From: Peromyscus leucopus
Taxonomy: Eukaryota; Chordata; Mammalia; Rodentia; Cricetidae
Direction: 5' to 3'
DNA: 64,000 nt
Assembly (NCBI RefSeq): GCF_004664715.2
Contig: NC_051068.1
Location: forward strand, 9,415,298-9,479,297
In this document: positions 22,004 through 32,978 of the stretch, piece by piece
How positions within the stretch are numbered: the stretch's first letter is position 1
Layout of the letters: each line of letters opens with the position of its first letter
The notes under the pieces: generated by a model
What the model was told of the DNA's origin: nothing
Databases searched by the model: none
What the model saw: the letters and a program-made list of their open reading frames with translations, nothing else
Translations under genes and position numbers: made by a program

Positions 22004-23529
22004 AGGGAAGTGTCATCTCCACCAGAATTCCACTGTTTCATTTCATAATAGTTGGAGAGAAAAAAATCCTCTAAAATTTTTAGCAGCCTAGAATTTGAAC
22101 TACCAAATAAAAGATAACATGAGGTTACATATATATTCCCTGTAAGAAAGTATAATATAGGAGAAATATTTCTTGAAAACATATCCAGTGTGGCATTTTT
22201 GCCAAACCCTGATTATTAAACAAATTCACTTTACCAAACAAAAACACATCTAGTAACTTCCTAAGAAGACACTAATTCGACTGATGTGACGTAGCTCAAG
22301 TATCTGCATCTAAACCTATTGTGGATACATGATGAGCCCATACGATAAAACCTAGGAACCCAGTGGATATTATGTCTCAAACTATACCCATATACCCAAT
22401 GATTCTTTTTACCTGAGTAACAGGTGACGATGTGAGAGATAATTCCGAAGCCTGGAGGAATTAAAATGTATACTTCTGGGGGGCAGAAAAATCGAAATAA
22501 GTGTCGAATTCATGGATATGATGAAAGTCTGTGGTGCCAGGAAATGCCCAACCGGTTAGGGGAAAGAAAACAAGAGGAAATTAGAGGCGTTTTCATCATT
22601 TATCATCCTGTAGCAGTTTAGTGTTTTGAAAATGAGATGGAAACATGTTTAGTTTTCTTCTGGCTGACTCTGTGATGCTTGACAGATTAGAAGATGGATG
22701 CGTTGGAACTGACTTCACTCAGCGCCCTGCGCAGGATGCCTGCCAAACAGTTAACTGGGTTTCTTCAGGGAGGCTTTCTCCTGTGGACAGCTGTTCCAGG
22801 TGTTAAGACCTAATGAGATGGCGAAAAGAACACCCGATGGGGTATGGGGTAACGCAACCAGCCTGCCTGAGACGATTTGAGGACAAACCCAAGGGAAAGC
22901 TAGTCTCACCATGGGTGGTAAACATACGGAGCTTGTTAACTCCAAGCGACAGGCTAGCTGGAACATTTCAGGGTTCAAGGAGGGTTCAGAGAAATCTGTG
23001 AAGAACAACTCTCCAGCCTGCTAGGGAGAAAGCGTTGGATTTGGTTGGGGGAGGTGGTCTTCGAGGAGGGTACTTAGCCCATCCCTCTGCCCCACCCGGA
23101 GGGCAGCAGTCACCCAGTCAGACACAGCCAGAGATTCTTTGTTCTTTTCACCAGAAGGGGAGTCCCAGTCCTGACAGGAGTCTTTGATGACCCCCTGGGT
23201 TCGCACACGTTCTCTCCTCACCCAGGAAGAACAGCACAGCACTAAGAAATCAGATCGCAGGCTCTCCAGCTTTTCCACCACAAAGCCAATTTTAAAACAG
23301 CAAACAGAGGTCCTGAAGCGCTCTGTCTTCCGGGATTGAAAATCTCACAGAAGGACCTGCTGACCTAGTGTGCTCTCTTGAGTTTTAAGCCCAAACTGGT
23401 TAACTTCAAAGATTCTAAAATTCATGACACTGTTCCCAAGGAGGCTTATTGAATGATCGGTATGTTCAAGGATTTCCAACTGAATGATTTCTTACTAATG
23501 ATTTTTAAAAAGGGAAGAGTGTGGGTGGG
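22004..23529. other. intergenic spacer, nothing recognised
   Basis: About 1.5 kb of unique-looking sequence. Short open frames here show no family resemblance. Confidence 0.5.
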
Positions 23530-23830
23530 AAGGTAGCTCGTGGTAAACGAGATTATTATGCAAATGTGGGGACGCTAGCATACACATCCACAGCCCAGCA
23601 TGACTGCGCATGCCTATAACCCCAGTGCTGTGGTGGGGCAGACATGGATCTGAGTGCTCCTAGGCCAGACAGCTTAGAGTAAGTGCTAAGATTCTGACTC
23701 AGTGAGAGACCGTATCTCAAGGCAATACGGAGAAAAGTAATAGTAGAAGTCACTGGATGTCCTGCTCTGGCCTGCACATGTGCATACCGGCACACTTGCA
23801 TGCAGGTACCACACACACACACACATCTCG
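23530..23830 (+). repeat. old SINE (B4-like) with CA tail
   Basis: A tRNA-like head near 23,525 ('gtgggaaggtagctcg'), a B1-like middle ('gcatgcctataaccccag') and 'gagagaccgtatctcaagg' end in a short CA array at 23,810-23,824. Confidence 0.5.
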
Positions 23831-24078
23831 TGTGTGCCCTCGCAAGTACATGTAAGTGTTGACTTAGGCATTTGCTTGCAAACCAAACCTAACCTACAGC
23901 CTGAACACTGTCCGCTGCCACCTGAAGACATGGGGAAAGTGCTAAGTCACCTGGAGCCCTTCTAGCCCAGGGGGCTCCCATGGGACTCTCGTGTTATAAT
24001 AAACTGCCATCTCCCCCATTACTTAGGTCCTCAAAGCCTATATATCCCTTGACTAACATCCACTCCTTGAGAACCCAT

Positions 24079-24485
24079 GTTTGGAGTTGAGAGATCACGG
24101 TAGCACCAAGGTGGGCTTCTCCTGGCCCCAGCCTCCACTAGGCCTGAGTTTCAGCTTCTGTTTAGGTCTCAGTTTCTGTTTCAGTTTTGGTTTCTGGTAA
24201 AACAGGTGAGGGAGATATTGCAAACCAGGCATGATTCGAGACTTACAGCCCCAGCCAATCAGAAGCACATTAATGTGGCTGCTGCTCGCTTGGCCAGTCA
24301 TGTTAGGATGACCTGATCCCCTCCTGGATGTCTATAAAAGGAGCCTGCGAGCTTCTCTGGGGGTCATCACTGTTTTGTTGTGTGTCTGACCCCTGTAAGC
24401 AGGAATTCTTCTCTTGAGAAATAAATGCTCTTGCTTTTGCATACGTGACTGGTCGTCTTTGTGGGGTGATCTGCTGACCCTAACA
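24079..24485 (+). mobile_element. solo-LTR-like element with TATA box and poly(A) signal
   Basis: A CCAAT motif (24,254-24,260), TATAAAA (24,333-24,339) and AATAAA (24,420-24,425) are spaced as in a retroviral LTR, and the right end is ...CCTAACA. The U3-like part contains imperfect repeats of 'gtttcagtttctg' type (24,145-24,195). No primer-binding site or internal retroviral sequence follows, so it appears to be a solo LTR. The left boundary is uncertain. A TGTTAGG at 24,301 mirrors the right end but would make the U3 too short. Confidence 0.6.
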
Positions 24486-26150
24486 GAGTGGTATCGAGGA
24501 GTATGTTTCCTCTCTCCAGAGCCAGGATCCCACTGCCCTCACACTGCTGAGAAGCCTGCCCTCTCCTTATTTCCACTTGATGACAGATAAAGGCTCTTTG
24601 ACTAAGAATGTCAGGTTAGAAGACAGAAATTAGCGCTACACCTGAAACTAATATTTCTAATGAGGACAGTATCTCCGTCAAAGGATTTAGTGCTAGCCGT
24701 GGACTGTGCTTCCAGGTTCCAACAGAACCTGGCTTTCCAAAAGGATTTGCCCTGCTTCCTAGGGAAAACTCGCCCTGGGCGAGCATAGCGGCTGGCACCC
24801 GGGCTGTGCGGGGCACGGCCTGGCGTACACTCTTTACTGTGAAGCCTTAAGAAGTTTGTTTCACTGCTCAGGGCCTCTGTTTTCTTGTATGAAAAACAGA
24901 TACATAATAAACACCAGTATATGTGACTTCTAAGAATTAAATGAGTAAGTACTTACCTAACATGCATGAAGCCCAGGGTGACCCAGCACCACATAAATCA
25001 GGCTAATGGCACACGGTTGTAGTCCCAGCACTCAGGAGGTAGAGGAAGGAAGGTCAGGAATTGCAGGTCATTGTTCACTATATAATGAGTTCAAGGCCAC
25101 CCTAAGCTACCTGAGACCCTGTAAAAATAGAATAGGGTTGTAGCTCAGTGGAGAGCATTTGACTCACATGCATAATTCTAAGTTTAATCACCGATACTAG
25201 GGAAAAAACGAATCAAATGAGTAAGTCTCTGTGCTGTGTGTTCTGTGCTATTGTTTTAAATAGAATTGTTCCTGTTTACATCCTATGGTGAAGATCTTCG
25301 TTGCTTCTGCTCTTCTATTTGGATAAACATGATTCTGTTTCATTGCATACACCACACACGGCAGAGTGGGAGCCAGCCTGAGCACAAGGACACAGGATCT
25401 TACTGACTGTAACCCTGGCTACCGACCGATGCTCCTGGAGCTCTGCCTAGTTCTTCATATGGCAAGGAGAGGACACACCACCACCAGGAACTGTTGAAAG
25501 TTGTGGCTTAGGCTGCAAGTGTCCCTCAAAATCTATTCTCTTCTTTTTACAGACTTAACCAAAATTACAGCTGGGCATCCAGCCAGCTAATTAAAAGACT
25601 AGGACCAGCTTCACAGAGAAACATCCTCCCAGTCTCAACATCCCAGAGATGAAGGAGCCCACCATTAGCTTAAAGCTCTGCTGTCCACATCTGGAAATCA
25701 CAGATAACTTCATCACTGAAGGTATATTTGTAAGTAAAGTCTACGGGACAACGGCACACGCTGGGAGCGGGCAGGTGCTCGATATCCACACAGTGTCTGC
25801 CCTGCTTGCAGATAGGTGCCACCCATTCACAATGCCCTGTGAGCCCAGAACCGGGTGGAGCCTGACGGATAGAGTTCAAGTTCAAAACTAAGTGTACATG
25901 GTCTGTGACTGAGGAAATGCACAGTGTGTGGGCTTGTGAGGGGCACACTTATCACTGAAATTAGAGAGAAGACTGCAGAGTTCTGAGAAACACATGACTA
26001 AGGAGCCCAGCATAGCCTGACTTCTGCTAGCTTACTGTGTTAGTCGATGACTTCATAAGGAAAGTGATACTACAGAAGAAAAAGAAAGATGTTTCTTTGC
26101 AGCCCGCCCTTCCTGGCTCAGCAGGAGCAGAGCCTGTGCACACTGAGGAA
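24486..26150. other. intergenic spacer with a weak SINE remnant
   Basis: Apart from a degenerate SINE-like stretch at about 24,985-25,205 ('agtcccagcactcaggagg', 'caaggccaccctaagctac') I recognise nothing. Confidence 0.5.
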
Positions 26151-26157
26151 ATATTTC

Positions 26158-26179
26158 TTAAGATTTATTTTATTTTTCA

Positions 26180-26222
<43 letters not shown>

Positions 26223-26382
26223 TGCATATGAATGCAGGTACTCAAGCAGGCCAGAAGAGGGTGTGGGATCCTCTGAAGTTGGAGTAACCAGCAGTTGTGA
26301 GCCCCCAGATGTGAATGCTAGGAACTGAATTCCAGTCCTCCGCAAGAGCACTTTAACCACTGAGCAATCTCTCCAGCCCTGG
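26158..26382 (-). repeat. B2 SINE, minus orientation, with internal (TG)n
   Basis: A reverse B2: 'ttaagatttattttatttt', a TG array (26,182-26,218), 'ggccagaagagggtgtggg' and the tRNA-like end 'gagcaatctctccagccc'. Confidence 0.9.
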
Positions 26383-26644
26383 AAATGTCTTTTCAACTGA
26401 GATACAAACCTAGCATGCTTGTGTCTTGTCCTTAAGCCCAGAACTTCAGAAGACCGGCTACAAAGTAAGTTTGAGGCTGGACCACATGAGACCCTGTCTC
26501 AAAAAGAGTTGTTACTGTAATATTTTCATTGTTCCGTTAAAAAGGCAAAATACAAATGGGTGTGCATGTGACTAAATAAAAACTGTCATGTTTCTCTGTC
26601 TAGGGGTAAAAGTCAAATGCTCTTTTGCTTGTGTTTAAATTTTA

Positions 26645-26870
26645 TTGTAGCTGGGGAGCTGGCACGGTTTCCAAGAGAACTTGCTGCTCTTGCTGTGGAC
26701 CTGAGTTGGGTTACCAGAGACCACATCCAGCATCTCACAACGGCCCATTACTCCAGCTCCAGGGGGGCTGATGCTCTCTTCTGGTCTCCTCAGGTACCCA
26801 TAAAGGTTACATACCTGCACACAGACACACAGACATACCCACAAGTAAAAGTAATAATAAACATTTTTTT
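26645..26870 (+). repeat. B2 SINE, plus orientation
   Basis: 'gctggggagctggcacggt', 'agagaacttgctgctcttg', 'ccattactccagctccagg' and 'tgctctcttctggtctcct' in order, with an A/T-rich tail carrying AATAAA. Confidence 0.85.
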
Positions 26871-27152
26871 AAAATGGTATTGTACAATATAAAAATCAAA
26901 TGGCAAAACTCATCCTAATATTTATTTGTCTTTACTGAGACTAACATTAAGTAGTAAAAACACAATAAGAGAGAGATCATTTTAAAAGGCAAGCTTTATG
27001 TGTTCACACCTCTAATGAGGAAGTAAAAAGTGTCTTACATTTCTGTTCCACACTGAGCACCTCAAGCTGTGCAGCAAGCCTTGACAGCCCTGTATTTCCT
27101 CAGCCTCCTTTGCAGCTAGGTGTGACATGCAGCTCCACTCAGGAGTCCTGTG

Positions 27153-27472
27153 GTGCTGAGGAGACTGTCAGTCAAGTCCTGGCCTTGTAGCATGGAGGCC
27201 TGAATTCAACACCCAAAAGGCACGTGAAAAAGCCAGGTACGGCGGTGGTCCACACACCTGCATTCCCGGTGCTGGAGAAGCAGAGACTGGCAGACCCTGG
27301 GGCTCACACGCTAGCCAGCCCAGCCTGCTCAAGCAAGCCCCAGGCCACTGTGAGGGCATATCGAAAAAGAAAAAACTGGTGGACAGCACCTGAGGAGTGA
27401 TATCCAAGAATGTCCTCTGGCCTTTACTTAAACATGCACACCCTCACACCTACACACACACACACACACAGT
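27153..27472 (+). repeat. B4-type SINE ending in CA repeats
   Basis: A tRNA-like head, a B1-like middle ('gccaggtacggcggtggtc') and the tail 'ttaaacatgcacaccctc' pass into a CA array. Confidence 0.6.
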
Positions 27473-28560
27473 CCTATGGTAACATCAAGACGTTCCCCCA
27501 GAGAGATCAGGCATGCGTTTGCCCCTTTTCTCGGCCCTTCCCACCTTCAGTGTGGGAACTGCTGTTCTACATCCACCTCCTGGGATGAATGAAGCAGTGG
27601 TCTGCGAGGAGCTGGGATCCCTGATGAACACTTCCAGACTGGACCTGGGCTAGATCACAAGCCTTGTGCTCTGTGAAATGGATTTTGGGAATGTTTCCTC
27701 CAGTGGTGTATTTGCCTCAATTGTCAGGCCATGCCTAGATGTGTGCTCTTACTGCCTGTTGATGGAGTGGCTTTTACAGCAGCTACGCAAGGCCAGATTA
27801 TTCTTCCTGTCTCCCTTTGGGACAGAGCGGCATCCTTACACCAACCCCAGCACCCAGCACGGGGGTCGCTGCTTCAATTCCCGCTCCACCCTGCTTCCGG
27901 TGCCTGACTGCCCAATGCATGCCTGAGGCTGCCCAATGCATGCCTGAGGCTGCCCAATGCATGCCTGAGGCTGCCCACTAAGCCACGTGTGTTTTTCTTG
28001 CACAGCTGCAGCAGAAGCTGAGCTCTGACACCTGGACGATGAATTTTTAAGTCATTTTGATAAACTCAAGATTGATGCCTTCAGCTCACTTGCAGCCTAA
28101 AAAGGAGCGCCGTGCTCCTCCACAGGCCTCGGCAGGAAACCCCGAGGAAGCCTTACACAGACACCTCTCTGCCAATATTTCACTGTTTCTTCATGATCAG
28201 CCCATTAGACTTCAGAAAATTCAGGAACTGTCCGACGCTCATGAAAAATGTGCAAGGTTGAAGACCTACAGTCAGTGTGTGTTTATACATCAAATGTCAT
28301 ATCTGTAATCTGTCCAGTGACGCCAGTTCACTGAGGCTTCATTCTCCCTTCCAGCCAGAGCGGGACTGCCCGGTGTAGATTAAAGATGAACATTACAAGG
28401 CACTGGTAGCCTCTCATTACTTAGGACTGCAACCTAGACTGAGTTATTTTGAGCTCTGGGGCTTTATGTTTCCTTTTTATATCTTATGGTAATGCATGGC
28501 TGTCACGTGACAAGTGCTCATTAAATGGCTATTTAATCAACAAAAGAACGATAAAGCAGT
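27473..28560. other. unique intergenic spacer with a 21-bp tandem repeat
   Basis: About 1.1 kb without SINEs. It holds three perfect 21-bp units beginning tgcccaatgcatgcctga (27,909-27,971, plus six bases of a fourth). No exon is recognised. Confidence 0.6.
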
Positions 28561-28907
28561 AGTGTAGGGCTGGGGCAATAGCTCAGTTGATGAAATGTTT
28601 GCCTTGCAGGTGATCTAAGTTTGATTCCTAGAACCAGGTTTCCGGTCCCTAAATGGGACATCTGTATCACCCCCTTCCCCAACGCTCAGCGGAAATCCCA
28701 GAAGAAGGACTGTAGGAATGCAAGAGGCTGAGAAAGGGGAAGAAGAATTGTGTGAAACACTGTCTTCTGGACATGCATGGCCGTTACATGCACAAACTCA
28801 CTGGCTTTGGTTACCTGCACGAGATTAAGCCAACACCAGTTCAACACCCAACAGAAAGCACTAATCAGACTCAGCTGGTTAAAAAGGTAAAGGAGAGGCG
28901 TGAAGCA

Positions 28908-29745
28908 GGAAGGGAGACACGCTGGGTGTGCACCTGGGGTGGGCACGAGGGGGGACTCGCTGGGTGTGCACCTGGGGTGGGCAGGAGGGGAGACACGCTG
29001 GGTGTGCACCTGGGGTGGGCAGAGAGGGGTGCAGCAGGAGGGGGAGAGGGGGGAGGGGGGGGGGGGGGGGAGGGGTGGGCAGGAGGGGAGACTCGCTGGG
29101 TGTGCACCTGGAGTGGGCAGGAGGGGTGAGCAGGAGGGGAGACTCACTGGGTGTGCACCTGGAGTGGGCAGGAGGGGTGAGCAGGAGGGGAGACTCGCTG
29201 GGTGTGCACCTGGGGTGGGCAGGAGGGGAGACACACTGGGTGTGCACCTGGGGTGGGCAGGGAGACTCACTGGGTGTGCACCTGGGGTGGGCAGGAAGGG
29301 AGACACGCTGGGTGTGCACCTGGGTGGGCAGGAGGGGAGACACACTGGGTGTGCACCTGGGGTGGGCACGAGGGGAGACTCGCTGGGTGTGCACCTGGGG
29401 TGGGCAGGAGGGGAGACTCGCTGGGTGTGCACCTGGGTGGGCAGGAGGGGAGACACACTGGGTGTGCACCTGGGGTGGGCAGGAGAGGAGACACACTGGG
29501 TGTGCACCTGGGGGGGGGGGGACGCGGGTGTGCACCTGGGGTGGGCAGGAGAGGAGACACACTGGGTGTGCACCTGGGGTGGGCAGGAGAGGAGACACGC
29601 TGGGTGTGCACCTGGGGTGGGCAGGAGAGGAGACACAGCTGGGTGTGCACCTGGGGTGGGCAGGAAGGGAGACACGCTGGGTGTGCACCTGGGGTGGGCA
29701 GGAAGGGAGACTCGCTGGGTGTGCACCTGGGGTGGGCAGGAGGGT
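28908..29745. repeat. 38-bp G-rich minisatellite, about 22 copies
   Basis: Head-to-tail units of 'ggggtgggcaggagggg' + 'agacacgctggg' + 'tgtgcacct' (38 bp in full units). A G-run interruption lies at 29,054-29,070 and another at 29,511-29,521. A and C alternate at one position (cacgctggg, cacactggg, ctcgctggg). The array has few stop codons in either direction, giving false frames of 360 (minus) and 301 (plus) codons. Confidence 0.97.
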
Positions 29746-29833
29746 TCACTAGCAGTGAATACGGTCAAGATACATGTTTACATGCATGAAACTGTCAGGA
29801 AATAAAAAAATACATTTTTTAAGCAGTGGAAGT

Positions 29834-30038
29834 TGGAGAGATGGCTCAGCAGTCATCACTCCGCCGCTCTTCTAGAGGACCCTAGTTTGGTTCCCGGCAC
29901 CCACGTGGCCACCCACACCCACGTGTAACTTCAGTTCCAGGAGATCCACCCTCTTCTGGTCTTCTTGGGCACCAGGCACTCACGTGGTACACACATGTGG
30001 GCAAGGCAGCACACATTAAAAATAAATAAATAATTTTT
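29834..30038 (+). repeat. B2 SINE, plus orientation
   Basis: 'ggagagatggctcagcagt', 'gttcccggcacccacgtgg', 'cttcagttccaggagatcc' and an AAAT tail. Confidence 0.85.
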
Positions 30039-30068
30039 AATAAAAAGGAAGTTAAAAAGCTGAATTTT

Positions 30069-30276
30069 GGGCAAGCAAGATGGCTCATGGGTAAAGGTAC
30101 TTGCCACAAAAGCTTGGGTTCAATCCCTGGGACCCACATAAAGGTGGAAAGAGAAAACTGAACCCCAAAAATTGCCCTCTGACCTCTTATGTGTGCTGTG
30201 GCACACTCACACACATACTAATAGTAATAATAATAAAAGTTATTATTATTATTATTATTATTATTAATAATAAATG
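30069..30276 (+). repeat. B2/B4-like SINE followed by (TTA)n
   Basis: 'gggcaagcaagatggctca', 'gggttcaatccctgggacc' and 'ccctctgacctcttatgtg' are followed by AAT/TTA triplet repeats (30,238-30,276). Confidence 0.7.
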
Positions 30277-30290
30277 TTAAATTTGGGGGG

Positions 30291-30423
30291 GTTCAAGACA
30301 GGGTTTCTCTGTGTAGCTTTGCGCCTCGCTTTGGAGACCAGGCTGGCCTCGAACTCACAGAGATCTGCCTGGCTCTGCCTCCCGAGTGCTGGGATTAAAG
30401 GCGTGCGCCACCACCGCCCGGCT
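30291..30423 (-). repeat. young cricetid-type B1 SINE, minus orientation
   Basis: Nearly consensus B1 with 'gtgtagctttgcgcctcgc', 'ggctggcctcgaactcaca' and 'gcgtgcgccaccaccgccc'. It is flanked by a perfect 10-bp target-site duplication, taaatgttaa, at 30,271-30,280 and 30,426-30,435. Confidence 0.93.
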
Positions 30424-30451
30424 TTTAAATGTTAATTTTTTTAAAATTGAG

Positions 30452-30602
30452 TATAGCCAGGCACAGTGATGCACACCTTTGATTCTAGCATTTGGGAGGC
30501 AGAGATGTGAGGATCTCTGTGAATTTGAGGCCAGCCTGGTCTATACAGCAAGTTCCAGGCCAGTCAGGCTACCCAGTGAGAACTTGTCTCAAAAAAAAAA
30601 AA
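30452..30602 (+). repeat. B1 SINE, plus orientation
   Basis: 'gccaggcacagtgatgcac', 'gaggccagcctggtctata' and 'gagaacttgtctcaaaaa'. It faces the minus B1 at 30,291 and so forms an inverted B1 pair. A further degenerate B1-like remnant lies at 30,628-30,760. Confidence 0.85.
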
Positions 30603-30784
30603 TAAATAAATTAAAAAAAAAAAAAAGCTCATTTGTAATTCCGGTGCTAAGGAAGCAGAGACAGGCTGATCCCAAACAGCCCAACCCACCTAGTGAGTTC
30701 CGACCAATGACAGACCTCGTCTCAAAGAAGAGATGGGTGATGCCTGGGCAGTGACACCCAGAGTTGCCTTTTGACTCCACGGGT

Positions 30785-31185
30785 GTCTTGGTTAGGGTTA
30801 ATATTGCTATGATGAAACACGATGACCAAAAGCAAGTCGGGGAGGAAAGGGTTGATCTGTGTTACACTTCCACATCACTGTTCATCACTGGAGGAAGTCA
30901 GGACAGGAACTCACTCAGGGCAGGAACTGGGAGGCAGGAGCTGGTGATGAGGCCATGGAGGGGTGCTGCTGCCTGTCTTGTTCCCCATGGCTCACTCAGC
31001 CTGTTTTTTCATAGACCCCAGGACTACCGGCTCAGGGATGGCACCACCCACAGTGGGCTGGGCCTCCAACATCAATCACTAATTAAGAAAATGTCCGATC
31101 TTGTGAAGGCATTTTCTCAATTGAGGTTCCCTCCTCTGAGATGACTTTAGTTTGTGTCAAGTTGACATAAAACTATCCAGGACAG
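30785..31185. repeat. rodent L1 (Lx-type) 3'-end fragment
   Basis: 'gtcttggttagggttaata', 'ggcaggaactgggaggcag', 'caattgaggttccctcctc' and 'gtgtcaagttgacataaaa' are a very common rodent L1 3' module. Confidence 0.55.
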
Positions 31186-31765
31186 CATGCATGCACCCAC
31201 ACATACATGCACAGAAACACTCAAAAAAAATATAATCTTAGCAGATGCTCACAAAACCTATTAAGATGACCAAACTTTTAAGAGTTTATGAATTTTTCAA
31301 ACACCAAAAGCAAGATTTCAATTCCCTGGTCAGAAAGCTAATGTGATGGGGAAATAAGACACAGCCACTGACTGTGGCTGATACCACACCCTGCTTATCC
31401 AGAATTCATTCTTTCTGTGCGGAAGGCGGAATCGGGGACTATTTTAATTAATGTAAGCTTTGCAGATTTACTGAAAATGTAAATGGCTTTAGAGGAAGAG
31501 TTTGTCACAATTACTTCTCCAGGATACAGTCCTACAGAGTGTCCTTTGTTTAGTGTCTGATCTGCTCTCAGTGAGGTCATGGGTTCACAGCAGCTGGGCG
31601 TGGGGACAGTGCACAACAAGTTAAGAGCTTGAGTTAAACCATTGAGTGTTGGTGAGTGTCGTGGACACTTATTATTTGGATCTTCTCGGCATCATCACCC
31701 TTTCCTTGGTAAAAACACCAATTCTTTTCCGGTTTTGGTTTTGGTTTTTAGGGCTTTTTTTCTCT
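31186..31765. other. intergenic spacer, nothing recognised
   Basis: About 580 bp of unique AT-balanced sequence with no repeat or exon that I can name. Confidence 0.5.
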
Positions 31766-31970
31766 AAAGTTTGTTTATTTTTATTTGATGTATATGAGTG
31801 TTTGTACCACATGTGCCTGGTGCCCACAGAGGCCAAAAGATGGAACATGATCCCCCTAGAACTGAAGTTACAGATGGCTGTGAGCCACTATGTGGGTGCT
31901 GGGAACCCAACCTGGGTCCTCTGCAAGAGCAGCCAGTGCTTTTAACCACTGAGCAACCTCTCCAGCTCCC
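31766..31970 (-). repeat. B2 SINE, minus orientation
   Basis: A reverse B2: 'gtgcctggtgcccacagag', 'gtgggtgctgggaacccaa', 'gggtcctctgcaagagcag' and 'ccactgagcaacctctcca'. Confidence 0.9.
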
Positions 31971-32269
31971 CAGAAGATGTTTTTAATTGACAATAACAGC
32001 AATTAGCCACATGTTGTGGCTCATACACTTTCACCAGCAGTTGGTGAAAGCTCTCAGATGTGGGAGACCGAGACAAGATGATTGCTATGAGTCTCCAGGC
32101 TAGAGTTACCTATGTAGTAGGTTCCAGGTTACCTGGGCTGTAAAGTAAGACTCTGTCTCAAAGAAGTAAGATAAGGAGGAGGAGTGGGAGGCAAGAGGGG
32201 AGTGGTGAAGAGAGGGAGGAGAAGATGGAGAAAAGAAAAGAAAGTGGCAGCACCTCATCTGAGACCAGA

Positions 32270-32600
32270 TGTGATGATAGTCTCCATTGTCTACTTGACT
32301 GGATTTGGAATCACCTGGGAGACACAGCTCTGGGTGTGTCTGCGACAGTATTGCCAGAAAGGATGAGAGGCCACCCCTGACTGTGGGTGATACCATCCTA
32401 CTGGTTGGGATGCTGTGCTGAATAAACACGAGAGAGGGAGATGGGCACCAGCATTTGTCTCTCTCTGCTTCCTGGCTGTAGAGAGAGTGGCCTACCCACA
32501 CCCCTGCTGACATGCCTTACCCCTTGATAGACTGTGCCCTCGATGTTAGCCCAGATAAAATCTTCCTTCTTTCCCCACTTCTGTCTCTTTTTGTCCTGTA
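32270..32600 (+). repeat. rodent L1-type 3'-end fragment
   Basis: 'ctccattgtctacttgact', 'ggatttggaatcacctggg', 'gaataaacacgagagagg' and 'ctctctctgcttcctggct'. It is the same module class as 21,650-22,003 but more complete at its left end. Confidence 0.55.
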
Positions 32601-32602
32601 CT

Positions 32603-32978
32603 GTAGCAGGACAGGCCCATAGGGTCGAGGAAATTGGCTCAAACCAGTAGCCAAGGCATGCACACAACTTACTCCTTAAGAGCCAACCTGGAGTCTGCCT
32701 GAGGGCCTAGCAACAGGAGCTGTCAGAGTTCCTGATCATTCCTAGCTGATGAGGGGTGACAATGCAATGTCACCAGGTCACTGTCAGAGCTCCTGATTGT
32801 GCCCAGCCAATGAGGGACAACCATGCAATGTCACAGGATCGGGACACAGCCTGGGTGCGTCCCCATTATTGAATAAAAGAGTCTGCTATTTGCCTTCAGA
32901 CACTCCCAGTGTCTGTTGTTGATGCCTGATGCCATACCTTCTCACCCCCTCTGCCAACGGAGCCATTGGGACCCAACA
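32603..32978 (+). mobile_element. solo-LTR-like element with duplicated ~61-bp enhancer unit
   Basis: Two imperfect copies of a ~61-bp unit ('ctgtcagagttcctgatc...atgcaatgtcac') begin at 32,720 and 32,781, as U3 enhancer repeats do. An AATAAA (about 32,873) and the ending ...GGGACCCAACA follow. No internal retroviral sequence adjoins, so it is probably a solo LTR. The boundaries are approximate. Confidence 0.55.

Noticed and set aside
28686..29805. Open frames of 360 (minus) and 301 (plus) codons rich in Pro/His or Gly/Trp
   Set aside because: They are both strands of the 38-bp minisatellite and not genes.
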